This document shows positions 1 to 9,217 of a DNA stretch of 64,000 nt, piece after piece. The DNA comes from Deltaproteobacteria bacterium (GTDB taxonomy: Bacteria; Bdellovibrionota_B; Oligoflexia; Oligoflexales; CAIYRB01). How positions within the stretch are numbered: position 1 is the stretch's first letter; each line of letters opens with the position of its first letter. The DNA lies in assembly GCA_016874735.1 (NCBI GenBank), contig VGTI01000002.1:73501-137500 (forward strand), given 5' to 3'. A program made the translations under genes and the position numbers. The notes below the pieces were generated by a model that was not told the origin of the DNA, searched no databases, and saw nothing but the letters and a program-made list of their open reading frames with translations.

Positions 1-2426
1 GTTGGTCGGAACTCGTCAAGTGTAAAGGAGTCAACTTTGACCGCCTCTTCCCGTGCCGTGTTAGCCGATTCCAAGAGTGCTGCTTCTTTGTCCGTTATCA
101 CTTGCGCTGCGAGCGCCTCTTTAACCAAAAGGTTGGCGCGACGTTTCGGCAATTTTCCGGCCTTAACCGCCTTAGTAATCTTCGCCAGTACATCAGTGGC
201 TAGATGCGACAACGTGAACGCATGTTCGATCAAATTGTTGCTGGCAGGCAGAAGGTCTCCGATGATACCTCGGGTCATGTCATCACGGAAGGCTCCTGGC
301 TGCTGAATCGCCTTAGCGAGATCATGACCGAGCTGATCAGACGGCATGGAACCGAGGCGGTTCAGTCGAGACCAGAATGCAATGGGACCGCGGAAGAACC
401 AACCGATTCCAGGCACCTGGAAATTACTGAAGATGCCGTCGAATGCCTTTTGCATTTCGGCGAATGCATACTGGATCGCCCATTCGAACGCCACCCTGTG
501 TTCTGCCTTACAGCCCTCAGCCTCATAGCGGCGAAGAATGGCCGTCGCCAGATACATCCATGATAAAACATCAGCGTAGCGACCTGTAAGCTTCTCCTTC
601 AGCTTCAAACTGCCTCCGAGACTACCCATCGCGATATCTGCCATAATGGCAAACGATGCCGAAGCCCAGGAAAGTTTGCGGTAATAGCGCGCAACCGGAC
701 TACTAGGAGCAGCGGCAAGGCGACCGCGGCTGAAACTCAGCACGACCGAGCGGCAGGCATTGCGTACTACATGTCCGACGTGACCCCAGAAAGCGCGGTC
801 AAAAGACGCGTAGTCCTTGTCCATCAGTGCTTTTACTTCTTTGTAAGCGTAGGGATGGCACCTGATTGCACCTTGACCGAAAATAATCATTGTCCGCGTC
901 AGTATGTTGGCGCCTTCGACGGTAATGCTGATGGGGGCGGAGATGTAGGCATTCGCTACTTGGTTACGGGGACCGCGCGAAATGCCTGCACCACCCAGCA
1001 CGTCCATGGTGTCGTTGACCACCTTCCGACCCAGCTCGGTTTGGTTGTACTTTGCAATAGCTGAGACCACGGCAGGCTTCTTGCCAGCATCCACCGCACC
1101 AATCGTGAATACGCGCGCAGCTTCCATCGCGTATGTGATGCCGGTAATCCGTGCAAGTGGTTCTTCAATGCCTTCAAACTGGCCGATAGAGATCCCAAAC
1201 TGACGACGCACAACAGCATAGGCACTCGCAAGACGCGTCATGAGCTTAGCTCCACCCGCAGCTTGCGACGGAAGCGATACTGCACGCCCTGCAGCCAAGC
1301 ATTCCATCAACATTTGCCAGCCCCGGCCTGCACCGTCGGCCCCGCCAATGATTTGGTCAACCGACACGATGACATCTTTACCCGAAGTCGGGCAGTTGTA
1401 GAACGGCACACCCATGGGGTTATGACGCTGCCCGAGCACGACGCCCTTGGTATTGGCCGGCACCAGCACGCAGGTGATTCCGAGGTCTTTACCTTTGCCG
1501 AGTAGATTTTCCGGGTCGTACAGCCGCACCGCAAGCCCGACTAGAGTGGCAACCGCAGCAAGGGTAATATAACGCTTATCCCAGTTGAGGCGCAGATAGA
1601 GATGCCCATCTTCGCCGCGGAATACAGTCGCACTGGACTGAAGCGATCCTGCATCGGACCCCGCATTGGGCTCCGTCAAAGCAAAACAGGGAATCTCGTC
1701 CCCACGAGCAAGCCGCGGCAGGTAGTATTGCTTTTGCTTGTCGGTACCGTAATGAGCCAGGAGCTCAGCCGGACCGAGGGAGTTAGGCACCATGACCGTT
1801 ATGGCCAGCGGCCCGGAGTGGGTTGCTAAGTGAGCAATCACTTCGCTGTGTCCGGCCGCAGTGAACCCGAGCCCACCGTACTCTTTCGGGACGATCATAC
1901 CGAAGAACCGTTCTTTCTTCAGGTAGTCCCAGACCGCAGGGGGTAGGTCCTTGTTTTTGTAGATCTCCCAGTCAGAGGCTAGCGAGCAGACCGTTTTGAC
2001 CTGATTTTCGAGGAAAGCCTGTTCGCTCGCAGGGATTTTGGCGTACGGCTCATTACGGATTTGATCGTAGTTTGGCCGCCCTGAGAAAAGCTCCGCATCC
2101 ACCCACGTGGTGCCCGCTTCAAGCGCGACGCGCTCTGTCTCAGAAATGACGGGCATTAGCTTCAACCGGTCCATCAGCTTCGCGATCGGAATCGAAAGTG
2201 CTACGCGACGAATCGGGGGAAGGTTAAGTAGCATAAGACCCCCTGACACCGCTGCTAAAACCGGCACCGGTGCGCCTGTGACCCACATCATCGCGGCAAC
2301 GCCCAGTGTCCACAGAGCAAATGGTGCTCCGAGGAACCCGAGGGTCAGAACGCAGGCGCCAATTGCGAGCCAGCCTCCGACCGGAGCAGCAGCGAGTAAC
2401 CAACCGTAACCCAGCAGATTTTCCAT
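1..2426 (-). CDS. fadE: FadE-type long-chain acyl-CoA dehydrogenase (3' end cut off)
   Basis: Flavin-dependent first step of fatty acid beta-oxidation, converting acyl-CoA to enoyl-CoA. About 808 codons are present, close to the roughly 815 residues of E. coli FadE, so only a few C-terminal residues lie beyond the left edge. The reading frame stays open from an ATG at 2426 preceded by GGGAGG. The first 65 residues are hydrophobic, as in FadE, followed by the acyl-CoA dehydrogenase core; LTEPNAGSDAGS near residue 253 is the family flavin/substrate signature. The long C-terminal extension is the FadE hallmark. No other beta-oxidation gene is adjacent. Family call is firm; chain-length preference is inferred. 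Confidence 0.93.
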   Translation of the reverse strand, partial: MENLLGYGWLLAAAPVGGWLAIGACVLTLGFLGAPFALWTLGVAAMMWVTGAPVPVLAAVSGGLMLLNLPPIRRVALSIPIAKLMDRLKLMPVISETERVALEAGTTWVDAELFSGRPNYDQIRNEPYAKIPASEQAFLENQVKTVCSLASDWEIYKNKDLPPAVWDYLKKERFFGMIVPKEYGGLGFTAAGHSEVIAHLATHSGPLAITVMVPNSLGPAELLAHYGTDKQKQYYLPRLARGDEIPCFALTEPNAGSDAGSLQSSATVFRGEDGHLYLRLNWDKRYITLAAVATLVGLAVRLYDPENLLGKGKDLGITCVLVPANTKGVVLGQRHNPMGVPFYNCPTSGKDVIVSVDQIIGGADGAGRGWQMLMECLAAGRAVSLPSQAAGGAKLMTRLASAYAVVRRQFGISIGQFEGIEEPLARITGITYAMEAARVFTIGAVDAGKKPAVVSAIAKYNQTELGRKVVNDTMDVLGGAGISRGPRNQVANAYISAPISITVEGANILTRTMIIFGQGAIRCHPYAYKEVKALMDKDYASFDRAFWGHVGHVVRNACRSVVLSFSRGRLAAAPSSPVARYYRKLSWASASFAIMADIAMGSLGGSLKLKEKLTGRYADVLSWMYLATAILRRYEAEGCKAEHRVAFEWAIQYAFAEMQKAFDGIFSNFQVPGIGWFFRGPIAFWSRLNRLGSMPSDQLGHDLAKAIQQPGAFRDDMTRGIIGDLLPASNNLIEHAFTLSHLATDVLAKITKAVKAGKLPKRRANLLVKEALAAQVITDKEAALLESANTAREEAVKVDSFTLDEFRP

Positions 2427-2531
2427 GATGACCTCCCAGCGGCCGAACCGCCTAAACCGAGTGCAAGATGGTCACCTCCCTAATCCGCACCCCACGAGTG
2501 CAGGGGGGGGTGCTTGGAAGCGAAGGTAACA

Positions 2532-2560
2532 ACCCCGATATTACTCCGAATTCTCGGGGT
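2532..2560 (-). terminator. Possible weak terminator after the cyclophilin gene
   Basis: Perfect 7-bp inverted repeat ACCCCGA/TCGGGGT with a 15-nt loop, just downstream of the minus-strand cyclophilin stop. No proper U-tract follows (TGTTACC), so termination is uncertain. Confidence 0.25.
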
Positions 2561-2593
2561 CATCCAGCTTATCGGCTGATCTCAGGGAGGACT

Positions 2594-3133
2594 TTAGAGA
2601 GGGCTAGACAAAACTTTGGCAGATTTAATCACCACATCGCTAACTGGGCGATCTCCCGAAGCTGTTTTCACCTTCCCAATCGACTGGACTACGGCCAAGC
2701 TGGCGTCATCGGCCGTCTTGCCGAAGGCAGTGTACTGCCGATCGAGGAACGGAACTTTTTCCAGACAGAGGAAAAACTGGCTACCAGCAGAATTGGGGTC
2801 TTGGGCTCGCGCCATCGACAGAACGCCCGGATCGTGCGGCGATTCATTGAATTCCGCATCCACATGATATCCAGGTCCCCCGGTACCAGTGCCGCTTGGG
2901 CAACCACCCTGGATCACGAAGCCCGGTACGACGCGATGGAAAATCAAGTTGTCGTAGAACCCGATCATGGCTAGGCCAAGCATATTTTTGCAGTGGTTGG
3001 GCGCCACTTCAGGCCAGAAATCAAGCTTCACTGTACCCAGAGTGGTATCGAGCTCGAGTTGGTAGCGGTACTTCGAAAAATCAATTGAGTCCTGAGCTTT
3101 TTCTACTTCTTTTTTTCTGCTCTTCCCAGACAT
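2594..3133 (-). CDS. Cyclophilin-type peptidyl-prolyl cis-trans isomerase
   Basis: Catalyses proline cis-trans isomerisation during protein folding. The 179-residue protein has the cyclophilin core: FHRVVPGFVIQGG near residue 65 carries the catalytic Arg, and GSQFFLCL near residue 117 is the second signature. There is no signal peptide, so it is probably cytoplasmic; the first 20 residues are a lysine-rich tail. The ATG at 3133 has AAGGAG at good spacing. It starts 9 nt after the stop of the PAS-methyltransferase gene upstream, so the two are probably co-transcribed. Family call is secure; the substrate is unknown. Confidence 0.95.
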   Translation of the reverse strand: MSGKSRKKEVEKAQDSIDFSKYRYQLELDTTLGTVKLDFWPEVAPNHCKNMLGLAMIGFYDNLIFHRVVPGFVIQGGCPSGTGTGGPGYHVDAEFNESPHDPGVLSMARAQDPNSAGSQFFLCLEKVPFLDRQYTAFGKTADDASLAVVQSIGKVKTASGDRPVSDVVIKSAKVLSSPL

Positions 3134-3142
3134 GAGGTCTCC

Positions 3143-4438
3143 TTACTTACGGGCTTTGATCACGATCGTGTGCCCATCATCAGCATCACGATCAACCCCG
3201 TCAACCGCAAAACCAAGGAAACTCAGCTTTTCAAGGACTAAGGCTTCACGAGGAAGCTCCCCAATTTTATGGGCAGCGCCTATGGCAGACTGAAATTTAG
3301 CCACCTGGCTGAACTGGTGCTTCAGGTTTTCGAACCGACCTTGAGACTCGAGACTCCCCTTAACGGCATCAAAGAGAGCGTCGATTGTTCCCTGGTCACT
3401 GCGCATGATGATTGCGACGTTGCCATTCGGTTTTAGGCATCGATACAATTCAGAGACAGACGTAACGATAGTTGCAGTATCCATCAACAGGGCGTTGAAC
3501 ACTACGCCGTCGAATTTATGGCTCGGAAGTTTCCCGGACTGACTAGCCGAGCCTCGGACGAATTTGATGTTCAGAAAATCACGGCATCGCTCGCGCGCCA
3601 CGCGTAACTGATGCACATCGTCATCTACGGCGGTGACTTTTAACCCTTCAACAGCAAGCATCGCGCTGAGGCCCCCAGTGCCACAGCCTAACTCCAAAAT
3701 CCGCCCATGCGTTGGTAAGCTGTCGCAGATACTGTGCAGCAAGTGCTGACGCCCAGGGAACCGTCCCAAGACGCCGTCAACGGCAGCAGCATGACGTATC
3801 ATCTGAGTTTCTTTCGCGATGGCCGCATAAAGATCGGTAAAGAATTCTTGTCTTCTGTTCACGGAGTTGATGTTTAGGACTACCGTCCAACCTATAATAC
3901 GGCCTGTGGCCCGATCGACAACTGGCGACATGATACGCGAAAACACAATACGGCCGTACTTTGCTGACAAAAACGTCACCCGTTCACGGTCTGTGATAGG
4001 TAGTATCGACTCTCCGTATAATTGTTCCGTACGCTTCGGCACCCGCCGGTAATTATCGAGTTTGGCGTACCACTCTTTCACATGGCCGCCTCGACGCACT
4101 TGTGCAAGCGAGTCATCACCCGCAAAAATCATATCAAAGGCGATATTCCAATCTAAAAACCTTTGATCGTTACTCAGGATGAAGGTCGGTACATTCGCAT
4201 GGAAAAGAGTTTGTTGTAGCCGCAAGTCTCGCGGCGCCCATACCTTGATAGTAGTAGTGATGGTGTTAGTTCCACTCACCGATTTAAAAATCTGCCTGAG
4301 AAGCCCGGCGCTCTGATTCGCTGGGCTTTTGACCAGGGGCAGCAACGACCGCAGTCCCCGAAGTCGACGTGATCTCTTGCGGCTCGTTCGCTCAAGACTC
4401 GTTCGCCCATGGAATGAATGTGTGTTGCTCAATCGCAC
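3143..4438 (-). CDS. PAS-like domain fused to class I SAM-dependent methyltransferase
   Basis: The N-terminal part (about residues 80-205) looks like a PAS fold: PTFILSNDQRFLDWN resembles the ligand-binding PAS domain of MmyB-like regulators, and the segment ending in GWTVVLNIN fits the last PAS strand. From about residue 240 there is a Rossmann methyltransferase: ILELGCGTGG is motif I (SAM binding), followed by TAVDDD (motif II acid). The target is not predictable. The start is weak: GTG at 4438 has no clear Shine-Dalgarno, and the basic N-terminus (residues 1-45) may be partly untranslated. A sensory domain on a methyltransferase is unusual and suggests signal-controlled methylation, which is inference. 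Confidence 0.8.
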   Translation of the reverse strand: MRLSNTHSFHGRTSLERTSRKRSRRLRGLRSLLPLVKSPANQSAGLLRQIFKSVSGTNTITTTIKVWAPRDLRLQQTLFHANVPTFILSNDQRFLDWNIAFDMIFAGDDSLAQVRRGGHVKEWYAKLDNYRRVPKRTEQLYGESILPITDRERVTFLSAKYGRIVFSRIMSPVVDRATGRIIGWTVVLNINSVNRRQEFFTDLYAAIAKETQMIRHAAAVDGVLGRFPGRQHLLHSICDSLPTHGRILELGCGTGGLSAMLAVEGLKVTAVDDDVHQLRVARERCRDFLNIKFVRGSASQSGKLPSHKFDGVVFNALLMDTATIVTSVSELYRCLKPNGNVAIIMRSDQGTIDALFDAVKGSLESQGRFENLKHQFSQVAKFQSAIGAAHKIGELPREALVLEKLSFLGFAVDGVDRDADDGHTIVIKARK

Positions 4439-4690
4439 TGGTTGCTCGATCTTTCTCTAAGGGAGGACTGCAGAGAACGCCACAAATGGCGTCACCTCGG
4501 AAGTGCAAGAACGTTGCCAGACATGGCAGAAATACCGTTACAGGATAACGACCTCAACCTGCTGATTTCTAATTAAAATTTATTTTTGTTTACAGTACGT
4601 GCGTTGCACCCAGGAGCATAGTGTCAAGATTGTCGTCACGAACGCTCACTAAATGAAAGTCTACTAGTCACCCGCACTGTCCCCACTTTC

Positions 4691-4706
4691 TGGCACTGAG
4701 TTTGCA
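4691..4706 (+). promoter_or_regulatory. Near-consensus sigma-54 (RpoN) promoter for the OmpA-family gene
   Basis: TGGCAC at 4691-4696 and TTGCA at 4702-4706 place GG and GC exactly 10 nt apart, which is the invariant -24/-12 spacing of RpoN promoters. Transcription would start near 4715, giving a leader of about 65 nt before the ATG at 4780. RpoN promoters need an enhancer-binding activator; none is encoded nearby. Confidence 0.65.
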
Positions 4707-4779
4707 GATAGGGTCTATGAGAGCTGGGTCGCAGACCAACGTGAATGGCTCTCCAATACCCAGAAGCGGAGCTGCTAAT

Positions 4780-6192
4780 ATGCTGATTCGGAACCGAATA
4801 AAAAAAGCCCGGAGAGTTAATCATCCGCGGCAAAGGAGAAATCTCCTTCACACTGCAGGACTACTGCTTCTGCCTAGTTTGTTTACAGGTGTCAGCTACG
4901 GCAACGTCGTTGGGGCAGACACCCAGAATTTCAATCCCACAACCTCCGGCTTGGACTTCGTCACCGTAGAGTCCGGTCAGGTGCTTGAGCCTGGAATAGT
5001 GAACTTCGGCTTGTTCCTCAACGACCAGGCAAATTCGTTACCGTATTTTGCAGATGACGAGCAAAGTCACACCCGGTTTACGGATGCTATACTCAGCGCA
5101 GACTTACATGTCGGTGTTGGCTTGTTACCGGGGCTAGAAATGGGCCTCAGTGCACCGCAAGTGCTTAGTCAAAATGCTCCGACGACCGGTTATCACGGTG
5201 AATACAATGCCATGGGTAATACGGAAATTCGTATCCATGGTAAATATCAGTTTGCCGGTGACCAGGAGTCCGGTCTAGCCGCTCAGGTGATGGCCAACGT
5301 CAATCGCATTAAGGACAATCCATATACAGGCGCTAACGCCGGACCCACCACAAATTTCTTAGTAGCTGGACACACTACCTACGGCAAGGCGAAATTCGGT
5401 CTTAACCTTGGTTATCGTCTGCGGCAACCTGGTGAAACTATCACCGCTGCAGCACCGATCGTCCCCCTACCGGATCAGTACATAGCCTCGGGCGCAATCA
5501 GTTATCTCGTAACAGCTATTCAGACAAAGTTTATTTGGGAAGTTTACGGCAGCGCTCCGGTAAGCGAAGTTGACACTTCCTCGCGGCGCCAAGCATCTTC
5601 AGCAGAGACCTTATTTGGCGCGAAGCATGATTTTACTAGTCAGCTCGCTGGACATTTCGGAATCGGCACGCAACTCATCAACGGTATCAGCTCGCCCTTC
5701 TGGCGTATTTACAGCGGGATCAATTACGCTATTGGACAGGTGAGCAAACCTACGCCAGTGCAGAAATTTGAAACGATTTCCCAGGTGACTCAGGCTAAAG
5801 CCGATCCGTTTAGCGGTCCACCAAAACCTCGCGAGAAAATCGTCATACACGATGTGCTATTTGAATACGACTCGGCGTCTTTAGTGGTCGGGGGCGCCGA
5901 CAACACGCTATCAAGATTAGCTGGATATCTGATGACGAAACCCGTGTTCACGCGTTTAGTCATCGAAGGTCACACTGATTCGATTGGGTCGGAAAAATAC
6001 AATGCCGAGCTCAGCCAAAAACGCGCCGACACGATTCGCAAATGGTTAATTGAAAAGCATCACCTTCCAGCCAATAAGATCATCGCTATCGGGCGCGGCG
6101 AAAGTATGCCCATTGCCGACAACGGTAACTATCAAGGCCGACAGCTGAATCGTCGCGTCGCCTTCACGATCTATCGCGATATGGCCAAATAA
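4780..6192 (+). CDS. OmpA-family outer membrane protein with peptidoglycan-binding C-terminus
   Basis: An envelope protein of 470 residues from the ATG at 4780, chosen because GCGGAG lies 9 nt upstream and a basic, then hydrophobic signal peptide follows directly. The middle (about 50-330) is rich in alternating polar/aromatic strands such as AQVMANVN and GLNLGYRLR, consistent with a beta-barrel. The last 120 residues are an OmpA/MotB domain: VLFEYDSASL, then IEGHTDSIGS and NRRVAFTIY, which bind peptidoglycan. It is followed 15 nt later by a PKD lipoprotein gene, so the two form a likely operon under the sigma-54 promoter at 4691. The barrel assignment is inference; the OmpA domain is clear. 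Confidence 0.9.
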   Translation: MLIRNRIKKARRVNHPRQRRNLLHTAGLLLLPSLFTGVSYGNVVGADTQNFNPTTSGLDFVTVESGQVLEPGIVNFGLFLNDQANSLPYFADDEQSHTRFTDAILSADLHVGVGLLPGLEMGLSAPQVLSQNAPTTGYHGEYNAMGNTEIRIHGKYQFAGDQESGLAAQVMANVNRIKDNPYTGANAGPTTNFLVAGHTTYGKAKFGLNLGYRLRQPGETITAAAPIVPLPDQYIASGAISYLVTAIQTKFIWEVYGSAPVSEVDTSSRRQASSAETLFGAKHDFTSQLAGHFGIGTQLINGISSPFWRIYSGINYAIGQVSKPTPVQKFETISQVTQAKADPFSGPPKPREKIVIHDVLFEYDSASLVVGGADNTLSRLAGYLMTKPVFTRLVIEGHTDSIGSEKYNAELSQKRADTIRKWLIEKHHLPANKIIAIGRGESMPIADNGNYQGRQLNRRVAFTIYRDMAK

Positions 6193-6207
6193 CCCGAGGA
6201 GTTCCCA

Positions 6208-7092
6208 GTGATCAGAATGCTACCCAACACTAAAGTCATCGGACTGGTATTTGGCCTCATGCTGCCAGTAACAGCGACTCAAGTAATAACCGCATGTAAC
6301 CAGGCTTCCTATCACGTCCGGTCACCTGGGACCGACGGCGAAGGGCCGCAAAACCTCGGCAACGGAGATGGCCAGCCGGCTGCACCCACGGCGCGCGTCG
6401 AAGTGATCTTTAACAACGGCAGCGTCACGACAGTGGCCACGGGTTCGGCCACCACGGTTCAGCCCTCGAACGATACCGTTTCACCGAGTTTTGTGGGTAC
6501 CAGCAACTGTGCCAACCCCGGCATCATCCGCGCCGATTACACAATCAAAACACCGGAGGGTGAGATTCCACTCTCTGCTCTCAGAGCACCGGGGAGCTGT
6601 GATGCTTTGAGTGTCCCCTACACCTTCAAAACTGTAGGTGATTATCCGATCACAATGATCGTGACGGACGAGAACAACCTCACTGCTACAGCATCCATGA
6701 CCATGACCATCATCGATGGCACGAAAAAGGATGGTGGTTTCACCATTGCAGCCGTTCCGATGCTAACGCAACCTACCGAACCGATCGCCTTCACGGGCTA
6801 CTGCTACATGCCAGCTGGATTTACAATCTCCTGGGACTTTGGCGATGGGGCGACCGCTAGTGGTATCTCTGGTACCCATGCCTACAATGATGTCGGACAG
6901 TATCTGGTTAAGGCAGCATGCACCAGTGCTGACGGAAAGGTCGTGAAAACGGCCTCAGTGAGCGTGGTTGTCATTAGCGGTGAAGTCGGTATGCCGACAC
7001 CAACCTACGGCATACCGATGGGGCCACCAGCTGCGGGGCCCAGTCAATCCCCGTTCCAATCGCCTGGTCAAAGGCCAGCAATTTTCCCGTAA
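6208..7092 (+). CDS. Secreted PKD-domain lipoprotein
   Basis: A 294-residue predicted lipoprotein. The GTG at 6208 has GAGGAG 7 nt upstream; an in-frame ATG at 6217 is the alternative. The signal peptide ends in a plausible lipobox, ITAC, at about residue 30. A first Ig/PKD-like module covers roughly 55-170, ending in DYPITMIVTDENN. A second, classical PKD module (about 178-255) has the WDFGDG core and the H/Y-x-YxxxGxY strand. The tail is Pro/Gly/Gln-rich. PKD modules mediate surface protein or carbohydrate contacts. Co-oriented with the OmpA gene and followed by a good terminator, so it ends the unit. Confidence 0.82.
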   Translation: MIRMLPNTKVIGLVFGLMLPVTATQVITACNQASYHVRSPGTDGEGPQNLGNGDGQPAAPTARVEVIFNNGSVTTVATGSATTVQPSNDTVSPSFVGTSNCANPGIIRADYTIKTPEGEIPLSALRAPGSCDALSVPYTFKTVGDYPITMIVTDENNLTATASMTMTIIDGTKKDGGFTIAAVPMLTQPTEPIAFTGYCYMPAGFTISWDFGDGATASGISGTHAYNDVGQYLVKAACTSADGKVVKTASVSVVVISGEVGMPTPTYGIPMGPPAAGPSQSPFQSPGQRPAIFP

Positions 7093-7099
7093 ATACACT

Positions 7100-7126
7100 G
7101 GGGCCCGTGAGGGCCTTATTTTTTTT
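7100..7126 (+). terminator. Rho-independent terminator after the PKD lipoprotein gene
   Basis: Stem GGCCC/GGGCC with a GTGA tetraloop (7102-7115), extended by two G-U pairs, followed by an eight-T run at 7119-7126. It closes the OmpA-PKD unit. Confidence 0.85.
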
Positions 7127-7153
7127 GGCTTTCGGCGTCCTCTTTGCTACATT
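7125..7153 (+). promoter_or_regulatory. Candidate sigma-70 promoter for the FKBP gene
   Basis: TTGGCT (7125-7130) and TACATT (7148-7153) separated by exactly 17 nt, directly after the preceding terminator and about 55 nt upstream of the FKBP start. Both boxes deviate from consensus, so this is tentative. Confidence 0.35.
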
Positions 7154-7208
7154 GGGGTGTTAATGGTATCACAGTCCCATAACACACTAATTTTGAGGTC
7201 ACTGTTCC

Positions 7209-7961
7209 ATGGCTCGTTATTCGCTGCTCAACACCTCGCTTATTGTCGCTACGGTAGCCACTGTGGGAGTTACTCACGCTCATGCTGCGACGACCCTGAA
7301 GACCGATCAGGATAAGGTTAGTTATGTGATCGGGTACCAGATCGGCAGCAACTTCAAACGCGATGGCCTTGAAGTCGATCTGAACATGCTGACTAATGGT
7401 TTGAAAGAGGCTTTAGCTGGCGAGAAGTCTCCTCTGACTCAGGAAGAGACCCAGAAGCTCATGGCCGACCTGGATAAGAACCTGCGGGCTAAGGCCGAGG
7501 CACAACGCAAAGCTGCTGGTGAGAAAAATGCCACCGAAGGTAAGAACTACTTAACCGAAAACTTCCGCAAACCCGGCATCAAGAAGACGGCGAGCGGCCT
7601 GCAGTACAAAGTGATCGCCGAGGGTAAAGGAGATGCACCCAAGGCCGATGACACCGTGTCCGTTAATTACAAAGGTACACTGATTAATGGCACTGAGTTC
7701 GACAGTTCCTACAAACGCGGTCAACCGGCTAAATTTCCGGTCAGCGGCGTGATTAAGGGCTGGACTGAGGCATTGCAATTGATGAAGCCAGGAGCTAAAT
7801 ATCAGCTGTTTATTCCCTCTGAACTTGCGTATGGTGATCGCGGCGCGGGTCCACTCATTGGACCAAATGCCACCTTGATATTTGATGTCGAACTGTTGTC
7901 GGTGGAACCCAAAGCCACGGCCGCCGCAGCACCTGCAGGGACACCCACGGAGAAAAAATGA
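7209..7961 (+). CDS. FKBP-type peptidyl-prolyl isomerase, exported (FkpA/Mip type)
   Basis: A periplasmic or outer-membrane folding catalyst of 250 residues. A signal peptide ends near residue 27 (THAHAA). The FKBP N-terminal dimerisation helices span about 30-115 (VSYVIGYQIGSNFKRDGL is typical of FklB/FkpA/Mip). The FKBP catalytic domain spans about 125-232, with TVSVNYKGTLINGTEFDSS, VIKGWTEAL and the active-site strand ANATLIFDVELL. A short Ala/Pro/Lys tail ends the protein. GAGG precedes the ATG. Its last codons overlap the next gene by 4 nt (ATGA), so the two are translationally coupled. Confidence 0.95.
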   Translation: MARYSLLNTSLIVATVATVGVTHAHAATTLKTDQDKVSYVIGYQIGSNFKRDGLEVDLNMLTNGLKEALAGEKSPLTQEETQKLMADLDKNLRAKAEAQRKAAGEKNATEGKNYLTENFRKPGIKKTASGLQYKVIAEGKGDAPKADDTVSVNYKGTLINGTEFDSSYKRGQPAKFPVSGVIKGWTEALQLMKPGAKYQLFIPSELAYGDRGAGPLIGPNATLIFDVELLSVEPKATAAAAPAGTPTEKK

Positions 7962-9154
7962 AATCCAGTGAGCTTCGGCTCATTGCAACCTGTCCAGAAG
8001 AGACCAAAGAAGTACTGATTGCCGAGCTGACGCAGCTCGGCGTCAGTAACATCGAGTCAGCCTACCGGGCCGTCCACTTCTCAGCTAGCGAAGAGCAATT
8101 TTATCAAGCGCACCTAAGATTGCGGACCGCAAGTCGCATCCTTAAGGTCATCAAGGAATTTCCAGCCAAATCGCCGGAGATGCTCTACTCGCAGGCCCGT
8201 CGCATAGACTGGCCCGCCCTATTCAACGTGGAGCGCACCTTCCTGATCGAAGGAGTCCCAGGTGATCGCGGCAGCGAATTCATGCGTGCCAACGACATCA
8301 GCAAAAAGGTACGCGAAGGTCTCCAGGACTCGTTCCAGCGTCGCGTGGGTCAGCTTCCGAAGGTGGACCTCAAAGAACCCAAGGTTATCATAGTCGCCTT
8401 TCTAGCTGGCGGCCGGTGCGTTCTGAGCTTTGATACCTCTGGTAAGGCTCTACACAAGCGAGGCTACAGGCAAGAGGGACACCCGGCTCCGATCAAGGAG
8501 ACTTTGGCTGCTTCGATACTGCACTTGACCGGATATGACGGGACTCAACCATTCTTAGATCCCATGTGTGGCAGCGGTACCATCGCCATTGAGGCGGCGA
8601 TGATTGCGCTAAGAAAGGCGCCACAGATTCACCGACCCAAGGGACAATTTCAGTTTGAATGGCTCCGCAGCTTCAATAAAGACCTCTGGCGTCAAGTACA
8701 AGAGGAGGGGCGCGCTGAGCGCACTGAGGCTCCGGCCCAGGTGATCATGGCTAGTGACATTTCTCCGACCTACGTTGGCCTTGCTAAACGTAACGCACTG
8801 AAGGCGCGTGTGGAAAAACACATACGCTTTGTCACCGGTAAGTTCCAAGAAATAGAAGTCCCGGCATCGTCGGGAATTCTTGTTGCCAATCTACCTTACG
8901 GCGAACGTTTGGCCAAAGCTTCACGCAGCGACCTTGAATCCCTGTACAAAGAGATTGGTGACACGCTCAAGCGTAACTTTACTGGGTGGCGCGCGGCCTT
9001 GCTCGCAGCAGAAGAGTCACCTTACAAGTCTATCGGTCTGAAGACGACACGCCGGATCCCACTTATGAACGGCAGTATCCCTTGTAAGTTACTGATTTTC
9101 GATTTATATGCCGGCAGTAAGAGGCAGGTTACCAAGGACTCAAGCAAGTCCTAA
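7958..9154 (+). CDS. rlmL: THUMP-domain class I RNA methyltransferase (RlmL-like)
   Basis: The N-terminal THUMP domain (about residues 1-160) binds RNA. The C-terminal domain is a Rossmann SAM methyltransferase: DPMCGSGTIAIEAAMIAL (about residue 193) is motif I and NLPYGERL (about 310) is the catalytic N-x-P-Y motif of N2-guanine/N6-adenine methylases. At 398 residues it matches single-domain RlmL/YpsC proteins that modify 23S rRNA G2445, without the RlmK half of E. coli RlmKL. It starts inside the FKBP stop codon. The precise modified nucleotide is inferred from the family. Confidence 0.88.
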   Translation: MKSSELRLIATCPEETKEVLIAELTQLGVSNIESAYRAVHFSASEEQFYQAHLRLRTASRILKVIKEFPAKSPEMLYSQARRIDWPALFNVERTFLIEGVPGDRGSEFMRANDISKKVREGLQDSFQRRVGQLPKVDLKEPKVIIVAFLAGGRCVLSFDTSGKALHKRGYRQEGHPAPIKETLAASILHLTGYDGTQPFLDPMCGSGTIAIEAAMIALRKAPQIHRPKGQFQFEWLRSFNKDLWRQVQEEGRAERTEAPAQVIMASDISPTYVGLAKRNALKARVEKHIRFVTGKFQEIEVPASSGILVANLPYGERLAKASRSDLESLYKEIGDTLKRNFTGWRAALLAAEESPYKSIGLKTTRRIPLMNGSIPCKLLIFDLYAGSKRQVTKDSSKS

Positions 9155-9217
9155 ATCTTAAGCTCTTAGATCGTTTTCCGATAGGCGAGAAAGTCCTCGC
9201 TCCAGCGGAGAATGATC

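Noticed and set aside
1-2410. Several short plus-strand frames
   Set aside because: All lie opposite fadE, which has one continuous frame with FadE motifs on the minus strand.
2487-2516. Hairpin with a run of eight G upstream of fadE (GCACCCC/GGGGTGC)
   Set aside because: Could be a leader structure, but nothing ties it to a known riboswitch or regulator.
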